A DNA stretch of 23,896 bases. Origin: CAYTSA01 sp964440345. GTDB taxonomy: Bacteria > Desulfobacterota > Desulfovibrionia > Desulfovibrionales > Desulfovibrionaceae. Numbering within the stretch: position 1 is the stretch's first letter; every line of letters begins with the position of its first letter. Shown here piece by piece: positions 8,325 to 16,169 of the stretch. Location: NCBI GenBank assembly GCA_964440345.1, contig CAYTSA010000060.1, forward strand, positions 1 through 23,896. The letters are read 5' to 3'. The translations under genes and the position numbers were made by a program. The notes under the pieces are model-generated. The model searched no databases. It was not told the origin of the DNA and saw only the letters and a list, made by a program, of their open reading frames with translations.

Positions 8325-9122
8325 CTATCCCAGCCACCGCTTGCGCCGTCTGTAGTGCTTCACGTCGCGGTAGCTGCGTTTTTCCCCGCCGTGTGAGAGT
8401 CCCAGGTAGAACTCTTGCACGTCTGGGTTGTTCAACAGCTCGGCGGCCTCTCCATCCAGGACGATACGGCCGTTTTCCATGATATAGCCGCGGTGCGCTA
8501 TGTTCAGCGCGGCCCGGGCGTTTTGCTCCACCAGCAGGATGGTCACGCCCTCCTCCTGGTTGACGCGCTGTATAATGTCAAAGATTTCCTCAACCAGCAA
8601 GGGGGCAAGGCCCAGGGAAGGCTCGTCCAGCAGAAGCAGCTGCGGCGCAGCCATAATGGCCCGGCCAATGGCCAGCATCTGCTGTTCCCCGCCGGACATA
8701 TAGCCGGCCAGCTGCTTGCGGCGCTCTTGCAGCCGCGGAAAAAAGTGATAGACCTTGTCCAGGTTCCCGGCGAACTCGGACCGGGGCCGGGTGTAAGCGC
8801 CGCATTTGAGGTTTTCTTCCACGGTAAGGTCTTCGAACACGCGGCGGCCCTCCAGCACTTGGAATATGCCCTGGCGCACGATGCGGTCTGGCCGCTGGGA
8901 ATGGATAGGAGCGTCGCGGTAAACGATGGAACCTTCGGTAATCTCGCCGTCGTCGCCGCGCAGCAAGCCGGAGATGGCCTTGAGCGTGGTGGACTTGCCT
9001 GCGCCGTTGGCGCCGAGCAGAGCTGTGATGCGCCCTTTGGCCACGGCCAGGGAGAGGCCTTTGAGCACCAGCACCACATCATTGTAGACGACTTCCAGGT
9101 TTTCGACCTGCAACAGTTCCAA
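8325..9122 (-). CDS. livF: Branched-chain amino acid-type ABC transporter ATPase, LivF
   Basis: 265 residues. Walker A GANGAGKST (37-45), Q-loop region GIFQVLEGRR, signature MSGGEQQ (142-148), Walker B LLLLDEPSLGL (162-172) and switch His region. The QVLEGRRVFEDLTVEENL stretch is characteristic of LivF. It pairs with LivG to power import through LivH and LivM at the inner membrane. The protein carries a C-terminal extension of about 22 residues rich in Arg and Lys (ending RRRKRWLG) that the E. coli protein lacks. I believe this marks the deltaproteobacterial subgroup whose operons include an acyl-CoA ligase. It is separated from LivK by a GC hairpin and is followed at nine bp by the TPR gene. 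Confidence 0.95.
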   Translation of the reverse strand: MELLQVENLEVVYNDVVLVLKGLSLAVAKGRITALLGANGAGKSTTLKAISGLLRGDDGEITEGSIVYRDAPIHSQRPDRIVRQGIFQVLEGRRVFEDLTVEENLKCGAYTRPRSEFAGNLDKVYHFFPRLQERRKQLAGYMSGGEQQMLAIGRAIMAAPQLLLLDEPSLGLAPLLVEEIFDIIQRVNQEEGVTILLVEQNARAALNIAHRGYIMENGRIVLDGEAAELLNNPDVQEFYLGLSHGGEKRSYRDVKHYRRRKRWLG

Positions 9123-9142
9123 GCTTCCTCCAGTATTCTAGA

Positions 9143-9166
9143 CCAGGGGGAGGGGGCTCCCCCTGG
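9143..9166. other. Perfect GC-rich hairpin between livK and livF
   Basis: CCAGGGGGAG (9143-9152) and CTCCCCCTGG (9157-9166) pair perfectly over 10 bp around a GGGG loop. The site lies in the 67-bp gap between livK and livF. No T-run follows on the minus strand, so it is more likely an mRNA-stabilising 3' end for livK or a processing/attenuation site than a full terminator. Confidence 0.75.
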
Positions 9167-9189
9167 CGTTTGTGGTTTACATAAAAGGG

Positions 9190-10359
9190 CTATTTGCCCA
9201 GCCAGTCGTCCCGGCGCTCCAGCTTCTGGTCGGCTATGAGTTCCAGGTTGCCGCCCTGCAGCTGGTACAGCTTCACAGTCATGTTCGGCCGGTGGTCCTC
9301 CGGGTAAAAACTGATGGGCGGGGTCAGGCCCATGGGATCGAAGCCGCGCATCTGCTCCAGCTCTGCCTTGATGGTGGGGCCGTCCAGCTTGCCGCCCTTG
9401 TCCAGCACGCGCTTGATCCCTTCAGCCATGACGTACATGGAGGCAAAGCCGCGAATATAGTGCGTCATGACCGGTTCACCGCCAGATGATTCTTTGATGA
9501 CCGCCATGCCGGGAACGTTGTCGCCCCACACCGCGGCGGTCTGCAGGCTAATGTTGCGGTCAGCAGCTTCGCCGGCCAGCTTAAACAGGTTCTCGTCGCC
9601 GCCCCAGATGTTGGTGATGAACACAGCGTTCATTTTCAGCTTTTGGGCGTCCTTGATGATCACCGCGGTGGACGGGGTGGTGCCGCCGCACCAGACGTAG
9701 TCCGGATTGGTTTTTTGCAGCGAGAGCAGCTGGGTGGTGGCGTCCATGGCTTTCAGGCTGACCACTTCTTCGCCTACAAGTTCATAGCCCAGCTCTTTGG
9801 CGTAGTCTTTGACGGCTGGGATGGGCGAGAGGCCGTAGGGGTGGTCCGGATAGGCCAGGGCCAGGCGGGGCGCCCGGTCTTCCTTCCAGTTTTCGCGCAG
9901 GTATTTGAGGGCGGCCCGGGCCTGGGTGGAGTAGTCGGCGGCAATGAAAAAGTTGTAGGGCGCATTGTCCGGGTCGGTCAGGTGCGCAGAGTAGGAGGCG
10001 GAAAAGGTGGGCATTTGGTCCTTGGCCACAAAGCGGACCAGGGCTTCGGTGTCGCCGGTGCCCCAGCCTTGCAGGGCTACAATTCCTTGACTTTTGAACC
10101 GCTTGTAGGCAGCCAGAGCTTGGGGCACGTTGTAGGCGTAGTCTACCTGCAACAGCTCGATGGGCTGGCCGGCTATGCCGCCGGCTTTGTTCAAATAGTT
10201 GGCGCAGGCCTTGATTCCGTCGGCGTAAGGCGAGCCCACCGAAGACGTGGGCCCGCTAAGGTCTGAAAGCACGCCGATTTTGATGGACTCGGCCATGGCT
10301 GCGCCGGCTAAGAATGCGAACATGCACACAGACACGATAAAGGTTGTTGTACGTTTCAT
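9190..10359 (-). CDS. livK: Periplasmic substrate-binding protein, LivK/HAAT family
   Basis: 389 residues. A Sec signal peptide (Lys-Arg, a hydrophobic core at 7-19, cleavage likely after AMA at 21-23) is followed by IKIGVLSDLSGPTSSVG, the standard start of type I periplasmic binding proteins for branched-chain amino acids and related ligands. Later GGTTPS and NIWGGDENL stretches fit the two-lobed Peripla_BP_6 fold. It captures substrate and delivers it to LivHM. The strong ribosome site GGGGAGG, five bases before ATG 10359, fits high expression. It is preceded by a near-palindromic repeat and followed by a GC hairpin, so its message may be stabilised separately. In this operon type, with an acyl-CoA ligase, the ligand may be an organic or aromatic acid rather than leucine. 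Confidence 0.93.
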   Translation of the reverse strand: MKRTTTFIVSVCMFAFLAGAAMAESIKIGVLSDLSGPTSSVGSPYADGIKACANYLNKAGGIAGQPIELLQVDYAYNVPQALAAYKRFKSQGIVALQGWGTGDTEALVRFVAKDQMPTFSASYSAHLTDPDNAPYNFFIAADYSTQARAALKYLRENWKEDRAPRLALAYPDHPYGLSPIPAVKDYAKELGYELVGEEVVSLKAMDATTQLLSLQKTNPDYVWCGGTTPSTAVIIKDAQKLKMNAVFITNIWGGDENLFKLAGEAADRNISLQTAAVWGDNVPGMAVIKESSGGEPVMTHYIRGFASMYVMAEGIKRVLDKGGKLDGPTIKAELEQMRGFDPMGLTPPISFYPEDHRPNMTVKLYQLQGGNLELIADQKLERRDDWLGK

Positions 10360-10385
10360 ACTGGCCTCCCCTGAGGTTATGGGTT

Positions 10386-10510
10386 AACAGGCTGTTAAAC
10401 AATCAACGAAGGCTGCGTTGGGTCAAAAAGCTCACACTCTCGTATAGTATATCTGCACGTCGATCTTGAACTTTTTTGCGCCTTGCCTTCGTGTTTTTTG
10501 AACAGCCTGC
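10386..10510. repeat. Near-palindromic dispersed repeat, copy 1 (between livM and livK)
   Basis: About 125 bp bounded by CAGGCTGTT on the left and AACAGCCTG on the right, which are inverted copies. The inside is also an imperfect palindrome (GTCAAAAAGCTCA paired near ATCTTGAACTTTTTT). A second copy is at 22385-22511. By my manual alignment the two differ at about 17 positions and one indel, with the right halves almost identical. Transcribed as part of the operon, it would fold into a long hairpin between livM and livK. Confidence 0.85.
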
Positions 10511-10555
10511 CAAAATGGACTTTTCAACACGCAACTAACCCCCCGTTACTGTTTA

Positions 10556-11602
10556 TCAGTGGGCAAACGGGTAGAGTTTCCAATAGGCTTGGATGAGTCT
10601 CCACTGCCGGGCCATGCCTTCAGGCTCGAAGATGAGGTAGAGCACCAGCACCAAGCCGAAAACCCCCTCCTTCATGGCCAGGAAGTAGTTGGAAATATCC
10701 GGGAACCAACCCCCGGCCACGCTGGCGACAGTGTTCAAGAACTCTGGAAGCAGCGTAAGAAACACCGCGCCGAAGATGGAGCCCAACACACTGCCCAGCC
10801 CGCCGATGATGATCATGGCCAGGTAGCTGATTGACAAGCCGATGCCGAAAGGCTCTGGCGTAATGTACATAGTGTAGTGCGCCCACAGCGCGCCGCCCAC
10901 GCCAGCGAAAAAGGAGCTGACGCCAAAGGCCATGAGCTTGGCTTGAAACAGGTTCACGCCCACTATCTCCGCAGAAAGGTAGTGGTCCCGCACGGCAATG
11001 AAGGCCCGGCCCGGACGGGTGCGCAGCAGGTTGGCCACGGCCAGGCAGGTGATCGCCGCTACAGCCAGCGTCAGGTAAAACATCTTGGCGTCTGTATCAA
11101 AGACAAGGCCGAAGATGGAAGGCGAATCCACAGGCAGGCCGTTCATGCCGCCGGTGACGGCTGTCCAGTGCAAAAACACGTACTCAAGGATAAGCTGCGC
11201 CGCCAGGGTGGCGATGGCCAGGTAGATGCCCTTGAGCCGCAAAGACGGAATGCCGAAGAACATGCCTACCAGAGCCGCGGCAACGCCAGCCAGGGGCAGC
11301 GCCAGCAGAAAGGGCAAACCCTGGCCCGAGAGCCAGGCCCCGGCGTACGCGCCTACGCCGATAAACGCCCCGTGGCCAAGGGATATCTGCCCGCAGCAGC
11401 CGGTTAGCAGGTTCAGCGACACCGCGCCGATAACGGCTATGTTGATAAGGCAAAGCACGGACATGGGATACATGCCCAGATACAGCGGGCTGGAGAGCAG
11501 GGCCAGGCCAAAGAGCGCCAGGCATATTTTCTGGAAGCGGCTGGGGAAAAGCTGCGACTCCTGCTGGTAAGAGGTGAAAAAAAGACCGCATTTGCCGTGC
11601 AT
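10556..11602 (-). CDS. livM: Branched-chain amino acid-type ABC permease, LivM
   Basis: 348 residues with eight to ten hydrophobic segments. The LivM hallmarks are visible: SLNLLTGCCGQISLGHGAFIGVGAY near residue 65, GIPSLRLKGIYLAIATL, an SAEIVGVNLFQAKLMAFGVSSFFAGVGGAL stretch, and IIGGLGSVLGSIFGAVF. It forms the inner-membrane channel with LivH. The start ATG 11602 directly abuts the livH stop, and a GAGAGGG site sits inside the end of livH, so the two are translationally coupled. The ~20 residues before the first membrane segment are hydrophilic and not conserved in my experience, so an internal start is possible. About 46 bp lie between its stop and the repeat. Confidence 0.94.
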   Translation of the reverse strand: MHGKCGLFFTSYQQESQLFPSRFQKICLALFGLALLSSPLYLGMYPMSVLCLINIAVIGAVSLNLLTGCCGQISLGHGAFIGVGAYAGAWLSGQGLPFLLALPLAGVAAALVGMFFGIPSLRLKGIYLAIATLAAQLILEYVFLHWTAVTGGMNGLPVDSPSIFGLVFDTDAKMFYLTLAVAAITCLAVANLLRTRPGRAFIAVRDHYLSAEIVGVNLFQAKLMAFGVSSFFAGVGGALWAHYTMYITPEPFGIGLSISYLAMIIIGGLGSVLGSIFGAVFLTLLPEFLNTVASVAGGWFPDISNYFLAMKEGVFGLVLVLYLIFEPEGMARQWRLIQAYWKLYPFAH

Positions 11603-12490
11603 CTAAACCCTCTCTATGTCTTTCGCGCCGAACAGGCCGTAAGGTTTTACCATGAGAATGATCACCAGGAAGATGAAGGCGGCCACTTCTTTGAAGCCGT
11701 TCAGGTCCAGCAGCTGCTTGGCTGCGCCGTCGCAGACGTTTTCCAGCACGCCGATGACCAAGCCGCCCAGGGCCGCGCCAAGAAGCGAGTCCAGCCCTCC
11801 CAGAATGACTGCGGGAAAGACTTTAAGACCCAGGTGCCCCAGCTGGGAGTTGATGCCGTTGATGTTGCCCAGGATGACGCCGCCAATGGCCGACACCACG
11901 GTGGCGATGCACCAGCTGAGCGCGAAAATGTTTTTAATGCCAATGCCCATGGAAGCCGCGGCCATCTGGTCGTGGGCTGTGGCGCGCATGGCGATGCCGT
12001 AGCGCGAATACTTGAAAAATAGTGTGAAGACGCCGAAGAGCAACCCAGCCAGGATAAACGCCACGATGTACACTGGCGCAATGGGCAACCCGGCAATGAA
12101 AAAAGGCTCTTGAGGCAGCACCTGGGGGTAGACGCGGATCTGCGTGCCCCAGAAGAGTTGCACCAGGGCCTTGAGCACTGTGGAGAGCCCAACCGTGACC
12201 ATTATTACTGATATGATGGGTTCCCCGATCAACGGCCGCAGAATCATTCGCTCTATGGCCATGCCGAGGACCACAGAAAAGGCCAGGGTCATGAAAAACG
12301 CTAAAATGAAGGGCAGCTGGAACTGCACAGTGAGCGAGAAGCAGACGTAGGCGCCCACCATGACCAGCTCGCCCTGGGCAAAATTGACCACTTTGGTGGC
12401 CTTGTAGATAATCACAAAGCCCAGGGCCACCAGCGAGTAAATGGAGCCGACCACCAGGCCGTTGATGATAAGCTGCAGATAATATTCCAT
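11603..12490 (-). CDS. livH: Branched-chain amino acid-type ABC permease, LivH
   Basis: 295 residues, highly hydrophobic throughout with about eight membrane segments. The typical LivH start is clear: a hydrophobic N-terminus, then SIYSLVALGFVIIYKATKVVNFAQGELVMVGAY. The cytoplasmic loop that contacts the ATPases is visible as RYGIAMRATAHDQMAAASMGI, followed by AVILGGLDSLLGAALGGLVIGVLEN. It pairs with LivM to form the translocation pore. An AAGG ribosome site lies six bases before ATG 12490. The gene is 30 bp after the small membrane protein gene. Confidence 0.95.
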   Translation of the reverse strand: MEYYLQLIINGLVVGSIYSLVALGFVIIYKATKVVNFAQGELVMVGAYVCFSLTVQFQLPFILAFFMTLAFSVVLGMAIERMILRPLIGEPIISVIMVTVGLSTVLKALVQLFWGTQIRVYPQVLPQEPFFIAGLPIAPVYIVAFILAGLLFGVFTLFFKYSRYGIAMRATAHDQMAAASMGIGIKNIFALSWCIATVVSAIGGVILGNINGINSQLGHLGLKVFPAVILGGLDSLLGAALGGLVIGVLENVCDGAAKQLLDLNGFKEVAAFIFLVIILMVKPYGLFGAKDIERV

Positions 12491-12520
12491 GACGCCTTCT
12501 TGGGGTTGCGGTGTGTAGGG

Positions 12521-12775
12521 TTAGCGTTTCTTGAACTGGGAATACAGGGCAACGCCGAGCACGCCAGCGCCGGCTCCCACGATGATGGCCGACCACTGGT
12601 CCAGAAACAAGGCCAGCCGGGCTTGAAAGGAAAGCTCTTTGGAAGAGCCGAAGGCCTCCAGCACATTGTTGGCCAAGCTTATGCCCGGGTGGTCGTCAAT
12701 CCAGCCCTGCGCCCATATGTGGCCTACAATGCCGCCAAGAAACAGCACGAGTCCAATAATCAGCATAGCTTTCAT
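12521..12775 (-). CDS. Small membrane protein of unknown function in the liv-ligase operon
   Basis: 84 residues from ATG 12775, chosen because AAGGACG sits about seven bases upstream; a longer frame from 12820 would overlap the ligase. There are two membrane segments (about 3-21 and 58-77), a short hydrophilic loop with GHIWAQGWIDDHPG, and a QFKKR cytoplasmic tail. I do not recognise a family. The position between the ligase and LivH, with short gaps on both sides (11 and 30 bp), means it is cotranscribed. It could be an accessory subunit that tethers the ligase or modulates the permease (inference only). Confidence 0.8.
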   Translation of the reverse strand: MKAMLIIGLVLFLGGIVGHIWAQGWIDDHPGISLANNVLEAFGSSKELSFQARLALFLDQWSAIIVGAGAGVLGVALYSQFKKR

Positions 12776-12786
12776 ATCTGCGTCCT

Positions 12787-14676
12787 TTACTGCACGTTCT
12801 GAATGTGTATGGCGCCGCACATCTCGCGAATAGCGCCGTCCTGGTATTGGATGCAGGCCGTGAGCTGCAGCTCCTTAACATCCTGATACAGGGCTTCGAT
12901 GAGGTCGCCGTAGCGTTCCCCCACTGTGCCGCGGCGGACCTTGCGGGTTCGGGTCAGTTCGCCGTCGTCAGCGTCCAGCTCCTTATAGAGCAGGGCGAAC
13001 CGTTCTATCTGCGTCTCTTCTGGCAGGGTCTCGTTAATGGCTGCTATCTCGCTGCGGATAAGGCCGTAAACCTGCTCCTTGGCCGACAGGTCCTGGTACG
13101 TGGTGTAGGTGATCAGCTGCGATTCAGCCCAGCGGCCTACGATGTCCGCATCGATGCAAACAATGGCCGCGATGTAGTCCCGCTTGTTCCCCAGAACCAC
13201 GGCTTCCTTGACGTAGGGCGAGAACTTGAGCTTGTTTTCCATGAACTGGGGCGAGAACCGGGAGCCGCTGTTCAGGTACATCACGTCCTTGAGCCGGTCT
13301 ATGACCACGAGCTGGCCGTTGTCGTTGAAAAAACCAGCGTCGCCAGAGAGCAGCCAGCCGTCAGTCACAGTCTCGGCTGTAGCCTTCTCATTCTTGTAGT
13401 AGCCCAGAAACACAGCCGGGGACTTGGAAAGGATTTCCCCTTCCTCGGATATTTTGATCTCAGTCTCGGGAATGGGCTCGCCCACAGCGTCGAAGTCGAT
13501 GGCGCCGTCCTTGTGTATGCAGGAGATGCCGGCGATTTCGGTCTGGCCGTATATCTGCTTCAGGTTCACGCCCAGAGCGTGGAAAAAGCGGAAAGTGTCC
13601 GGCCCCAGCGCCGCCCCGCCGGTGGAGGCAGAGCGGATGCGCGAAAAACCCAGCCGGTCCCGCAGCGCCCGGAACAGGCCCCACTGGGCCAGCTGGTAGG
13701 CAATCTTCAGGCCCAGCCCGGGCTCCTTGCCCGCAAAGACAGCGTCGGCGTATTTGAGGCCCACCGGCAAGAATGCGTTGTAGAGCATGCGCTTGAGCCG
13801 GGTGGTCTCCATTATCTTCACCCGCACCGAAGCGGCCATGTTTTCCCACACCCGGGGCGGGGAGAAGATGAGGTGCGGGCCGATTTCGCGGATGTTCTCG
13901 CGCACAGTGTCCGGCTCCTCAGGAAAATTCACGGTAAAGCCGAAGAGCAGGGCCGAGGCCGCAGCCATCATCTGTTCGCCCATCCAGGCCAAAGGCAAAA
14001 AGGAGACAAACTCGTCGTCAGGCCTTTTGGGGTCCGCCTGGCCCAGATTGTGGGCCATGGAGAGCAAATTGCGGTGGGAGAGCATGGCCAGCTTTGGCCG
14101 GCCGGTGGTGCCAGAGGTGGTGGCGATGAGGCAGGGGTCGTCGGGCTGCAACCCGCTCACCCAGTTTTGGAAGCCGGCGGCGTCATCCTTGCCCAGCTTC
14201 TGCACGTCCTCGAAGGACATGAGCCCGTCCGCCTGGTAGCTGAGCAATCCCTTGGGGTCGTGGTAGACCACATATTGCAAAAAGGAGCTTTGGGACCGGA
14301 TGTCCAGCATCTTGTCCACCTGCTCCTGGTCTTCAGCCACTACCAGCTTGGCCTCGGTCAGGTCGAAAATGTAGCCGATCTCGTCCACAGGCGCGTCCTG
14401 GTAAAGGCCCAGGGCCATGCCGCCCAGAGACTGGATGGCCAGCTCCGCCCACAGCCACTCCGGGCGGTTGTCGCCTATAAGGATGACGATGTCGCCCTTG
14501 CCTAGCCCCAGAGACTTGAGTCCGGCTGCGAACTCTGCGGTGATGCGGGTGTAGTCGTTCCAGGAGTATGGTTGCCAAACGCCCCATTCCTTTTCGCGCA
14601 GGGCGGTTCGGCCGCCGTAGCGGGCGGCGTTGTCCAGCAGCAGCCGGGGCAGGGTGGTGTCATAAGGTTTTGTCAT
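12787..14676 (-). CDS. AMP-forming acyl-CoA ligase (long-chain fatty acid-CoA ligase family)
   Basis: 629 residues. ATP-dependent activation of a carboxylic acid to an acyl-AMP and then to acyl-CoA, probably cytoplasmic or membrane-associated. Motifs: P-loop TSGTTGRPK (187-195), YGQTE in the adenylate-binding region, SGDAGFF with the ribose-binding Asp, and RLKDVMYLNSGSRFSPQFMENKL at the hinge. Length and the extended C-terminus match the ACSL/FadD15-like branch rather than acetyl-CoA synthetase. Substrate length or aromaticity cannot be read from sequence. No Shine-Dalgarno site is evident before ATG 14676, so translation may depend on the upstream livG message. The ligase sits inside a HAAT transporter operon, an arrangement I know from deltaproteobacteria and some alpha/betaproteobacteria, which suggests vectorial capture of the imported acid as its CoA ester. 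Confidence 0.93.
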   Translation of the reverse strand: MTKPYDTTLPRLLLDNAARYGGRTALREKEWGVWQPYSWNDYTRITAEFAAGLKSLGLGKGDIVILIGDNRPEWLWAELAIQSLGGMALGLYQDAPVDEIGYIFDLTEAKLVVAEDQEQVDKMLDIRSQSSFLQYVVYHDPKGLLSYQADGLMSFEDVQKLGKDDAAGFQNWVSGLQPDDPCLIATTSGTTGRPKLAMLSHRNLLSMAHNLGQADPKRPDDEFVSFLPLAWMGEQMMAAASALLFGFTVNFPEEPDTVRENIREIGPHLIFSPPRVWENMAASVRVKIMETTRLKRMLYNAFLPVGLKYADAVFAGKEPGLGLKIAYQLAQWGLFRALRDRLGFSRIRSASTGGAALGPDTFRFFHALGVNLKQIYGQTEIAGISCIHKDGAIDFDAVGEPIPETEIKISEEGEILSKSPAVFLGYYKNEKATAETVTDGWLLSGDAGFFNDNGQLVVIDRLKDVMYLNSGSRFSPQFMENKLKFSPYVKEAVVLGNKRDYIAAIVCIDADIVGRWAESQLITYTTYQDLSAKEQVYGLIRSEIAAINETLPEETQIERFALLYKELDADDGELTRTRKVRRGTVGERYGDLIEALYQDVKELQLTACIQYQDGAIREMCGAIHIQNVQ

Positions 14677-14730
14677 AGTAGTATGGTTGGTAAGCAGGCA
14701 GCTGTTCTGTGCGTTTCGTGTGCGTTCATG

Positions 14731-15510
14731 TTATCTACCAGAATACATCGCGTCGCCGCCCAGGTAGGCTTTGACAACCTCTGGGTCTTTCTGCACTTCA
14801 GCCGGTGTCCCTTGGGCCAGCACAGAGCCGAAGTCCAGCACCACCACCTTGTCCGATATGTCCATGACCACGCCCATGTCGTGCTCCACCAGCAGCACAG
14901 TGGCGCCCCATTCTTCGTTGATGTCCAGGATGTAGCGGGCCATGTCTTCGGTCTCTTCCAGGTTCATGCCGGCCATGGGCTCGTCCAGCAGGATGAGCCG
15001 CGGCTCAGCAGCCAGGGCCCGGCCCAGCTCTACGCGTTTTTGCACGCCATAGGGCAGCTTGCCGGCGTGCTGATGGCGGTACGGAGAAAGCCCCAGAAAG
15101 TCGATGACTTCTTCCACCTTGTAGCGATGATGGTCTTCCTTGCGCCGGGCCTTGCCCAGATAGATAAGCGAAGAGAGCAACCCGTAGTCCAGCCGGTTGT
15201 GGCGTCCCACCATCAGGTTGTCCAGCACAGACATGTGTTTGAACAAGGCGATGTTCTGAAAAGTGCGCGAAAGCCCGCGCTCGTTGCGGCGATGCGCGGG
15301 CAATGGCAGCAGCGACTTGCCGTCCAGCTGTATGTCGCCAGTGTCCGGTTTATAGCGGCCGCTGATGCAGTTGAGCATGCTGGTCTTGCCCGCGCCGTTG
15401 GGGCCAATGAGCGAGACCACCTTGCCTTCCTCCACGCTGAAGCTGACATTGAGCAACGCCGCCAGCCCCCGGAAGGTCAAGGTTATGGCTTCTACGCTAA
15501 GAAGGGTCAT
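14731..15510 (-). CDS. livG: Branched-chain amino acid-type ABC transporter ATPase, LivG
   Basis: 259 residues from ATG 15510. A GTG nine bases earlier is possible but would overlap the GGAG ribosome site. Walker A GPNGAGKTS (36-44), the RTFQNIALFKHMSVLDNLMVG stretch typical of LivG, signature LPYGVQK (142-148, the LivG variant of LSGGQ), Walker B LILLDEPMAGMN, and switch His in LLVEHDM. The start codon overlaps the stop of the CBS-ACT gene as ATGA, so the two are translationally coupled. It is the partner of LivF, whose gene lies about 5.6 kb downstream in the same operon; splitting of livG and livF by the other genes is unlike the E. coli order. Confidence 0.95.
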   Translation of the reverse strand: MTLLSVEAITLTFRGLAALLNVSFSVEEGKVVSLIGPNGAGKTSMLNCISGRYKPDTGDIQLDGKSLLPLPAHRRNERGLSRTFQNIALFKHMSVLDNLMVGRHNRLDYGLLSSLIYLGKARRKEDHHRYKVEEVIDFLGLSPYRHQHAGKLPYGVQKRVELGRALAAEPRLILLDEPMAGMNLEETEDMARYILDINEEWGATVLLVEHDMGVVMDISDKVVVLDFGSVLAQGTPAEVQKDPEVVKAYLGGDAMYSGR

Positions 15511-16169
15511 GCGTTCCACTCCGCAGCAAAGTCGGCGGCCGAGACCATGGTGTAGCCCACGGTTTTGAGCTTTTCTTCAATGGGCGAGGGGTCTGCAGTC
15601 TGGACCCGAAATACCACCATGCGCCGATTGTCGTGGTAGAAGGTGCCAGTGGCGATAATTGATATGCCCATCTCTTTGATGATTCCGGAAACTTCATTGA
15701 TAACGCCCGGCCGGTCCACCACTTCGAACACAATGCGCGAACCGCCCTGGTGCAGCCCCATCTCCTCCACCAGCACGTCCAGCATAACGCTGCGGTTGAT
15801 GTAGCCCAGCAACTTCTTGTTGGCGCCCACCACCGCTACGCCGGCCAGGTCCTCTACCTGCATGAAGTGAGCGCAGGCTTCGATTTCCGTATCTGGAGGC
15901 ATGGAGGGCACGTCCGTGCGCATGATTTTTTCCACCATCAGCTTGGAAAGCACGTAGTTGAGCTCGTGCCGGGAAAGAGTGGTGGCCCGGGAGGGCAAAG
16001 CCTCCAGCACGTCTTCCTTGCGCACATAGCCCACCAGCTTGCCGCCGTCAGTGACCAGCATCATCCACAGGCGATGCGCGACCATCAGCTTCTCGGCTTC
16101 CACAACCAGAGTTTTGGGCGTCAGGGTCGCCACTTCATCAACCTTGAGCATTTTGAGTCCTACATACAT
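15507..16169 (-). CDS. CBS-pair and ACT domain protein (AcuB-like)
   Basis: 220 residues from ATG 16169, supported by AAGGAG seven bases upstream; the longer frame to 16220 is not needed. Two CBS motifs (about 8-58 and 78-135) are followed by an ACT domain (about 144-208, RIVFEVVDRPGVINEVSGIIKEMG). CBS pairs bind adenine nucleotides and ACT domains bind small ligands, often amino acids, so this is a cytoplasmic sensor without a DNA-binding domain. The architecture recalls AcuB of acetoin/acetate metabolism. As the first gene of the operon and coupled to livG, it may tune the acyl-CoA ligase or transporter activity according to AMP/ATP state (inference). Confidence 0.88.
   Translation of the reverse strand: MYVGLKMLKVDEVATLTPKTLVVEAEKLMVAHRLWMMLVTDGGKLVGYVRKEDVLEALPSRATTLSRHELNYVLSKLMVEKIMRTDVPSMPPDTEIEACAHFMQVEDLAGVAVVGANKKLLGYINRSVMLDVLVEEMGLHQGGSRIVFEVVDRPGVINEVSGIIKEMGISIIATGTFYHDNRRMVVFRVQTADPSPIEEKLKTVGYTMVSAADFAAEWNA

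Noticed and set aside
7659..8396. Plus-strand frame of 245 codons opposite the TPR gene
   Set aside because: Glycine/phenylalanine-rich shadow of the Pro-rich linker and TPR coding region.
12805..14505. Long plus-strand open frame (566 codons) opposite the acyl-CoA ligase
   Set aside because: It is the antisense shadow of a gene with unmistakable ligase motifs. Its own product is low in complexity and matches no family; long antisense frames are expected in GC-rich DNA.
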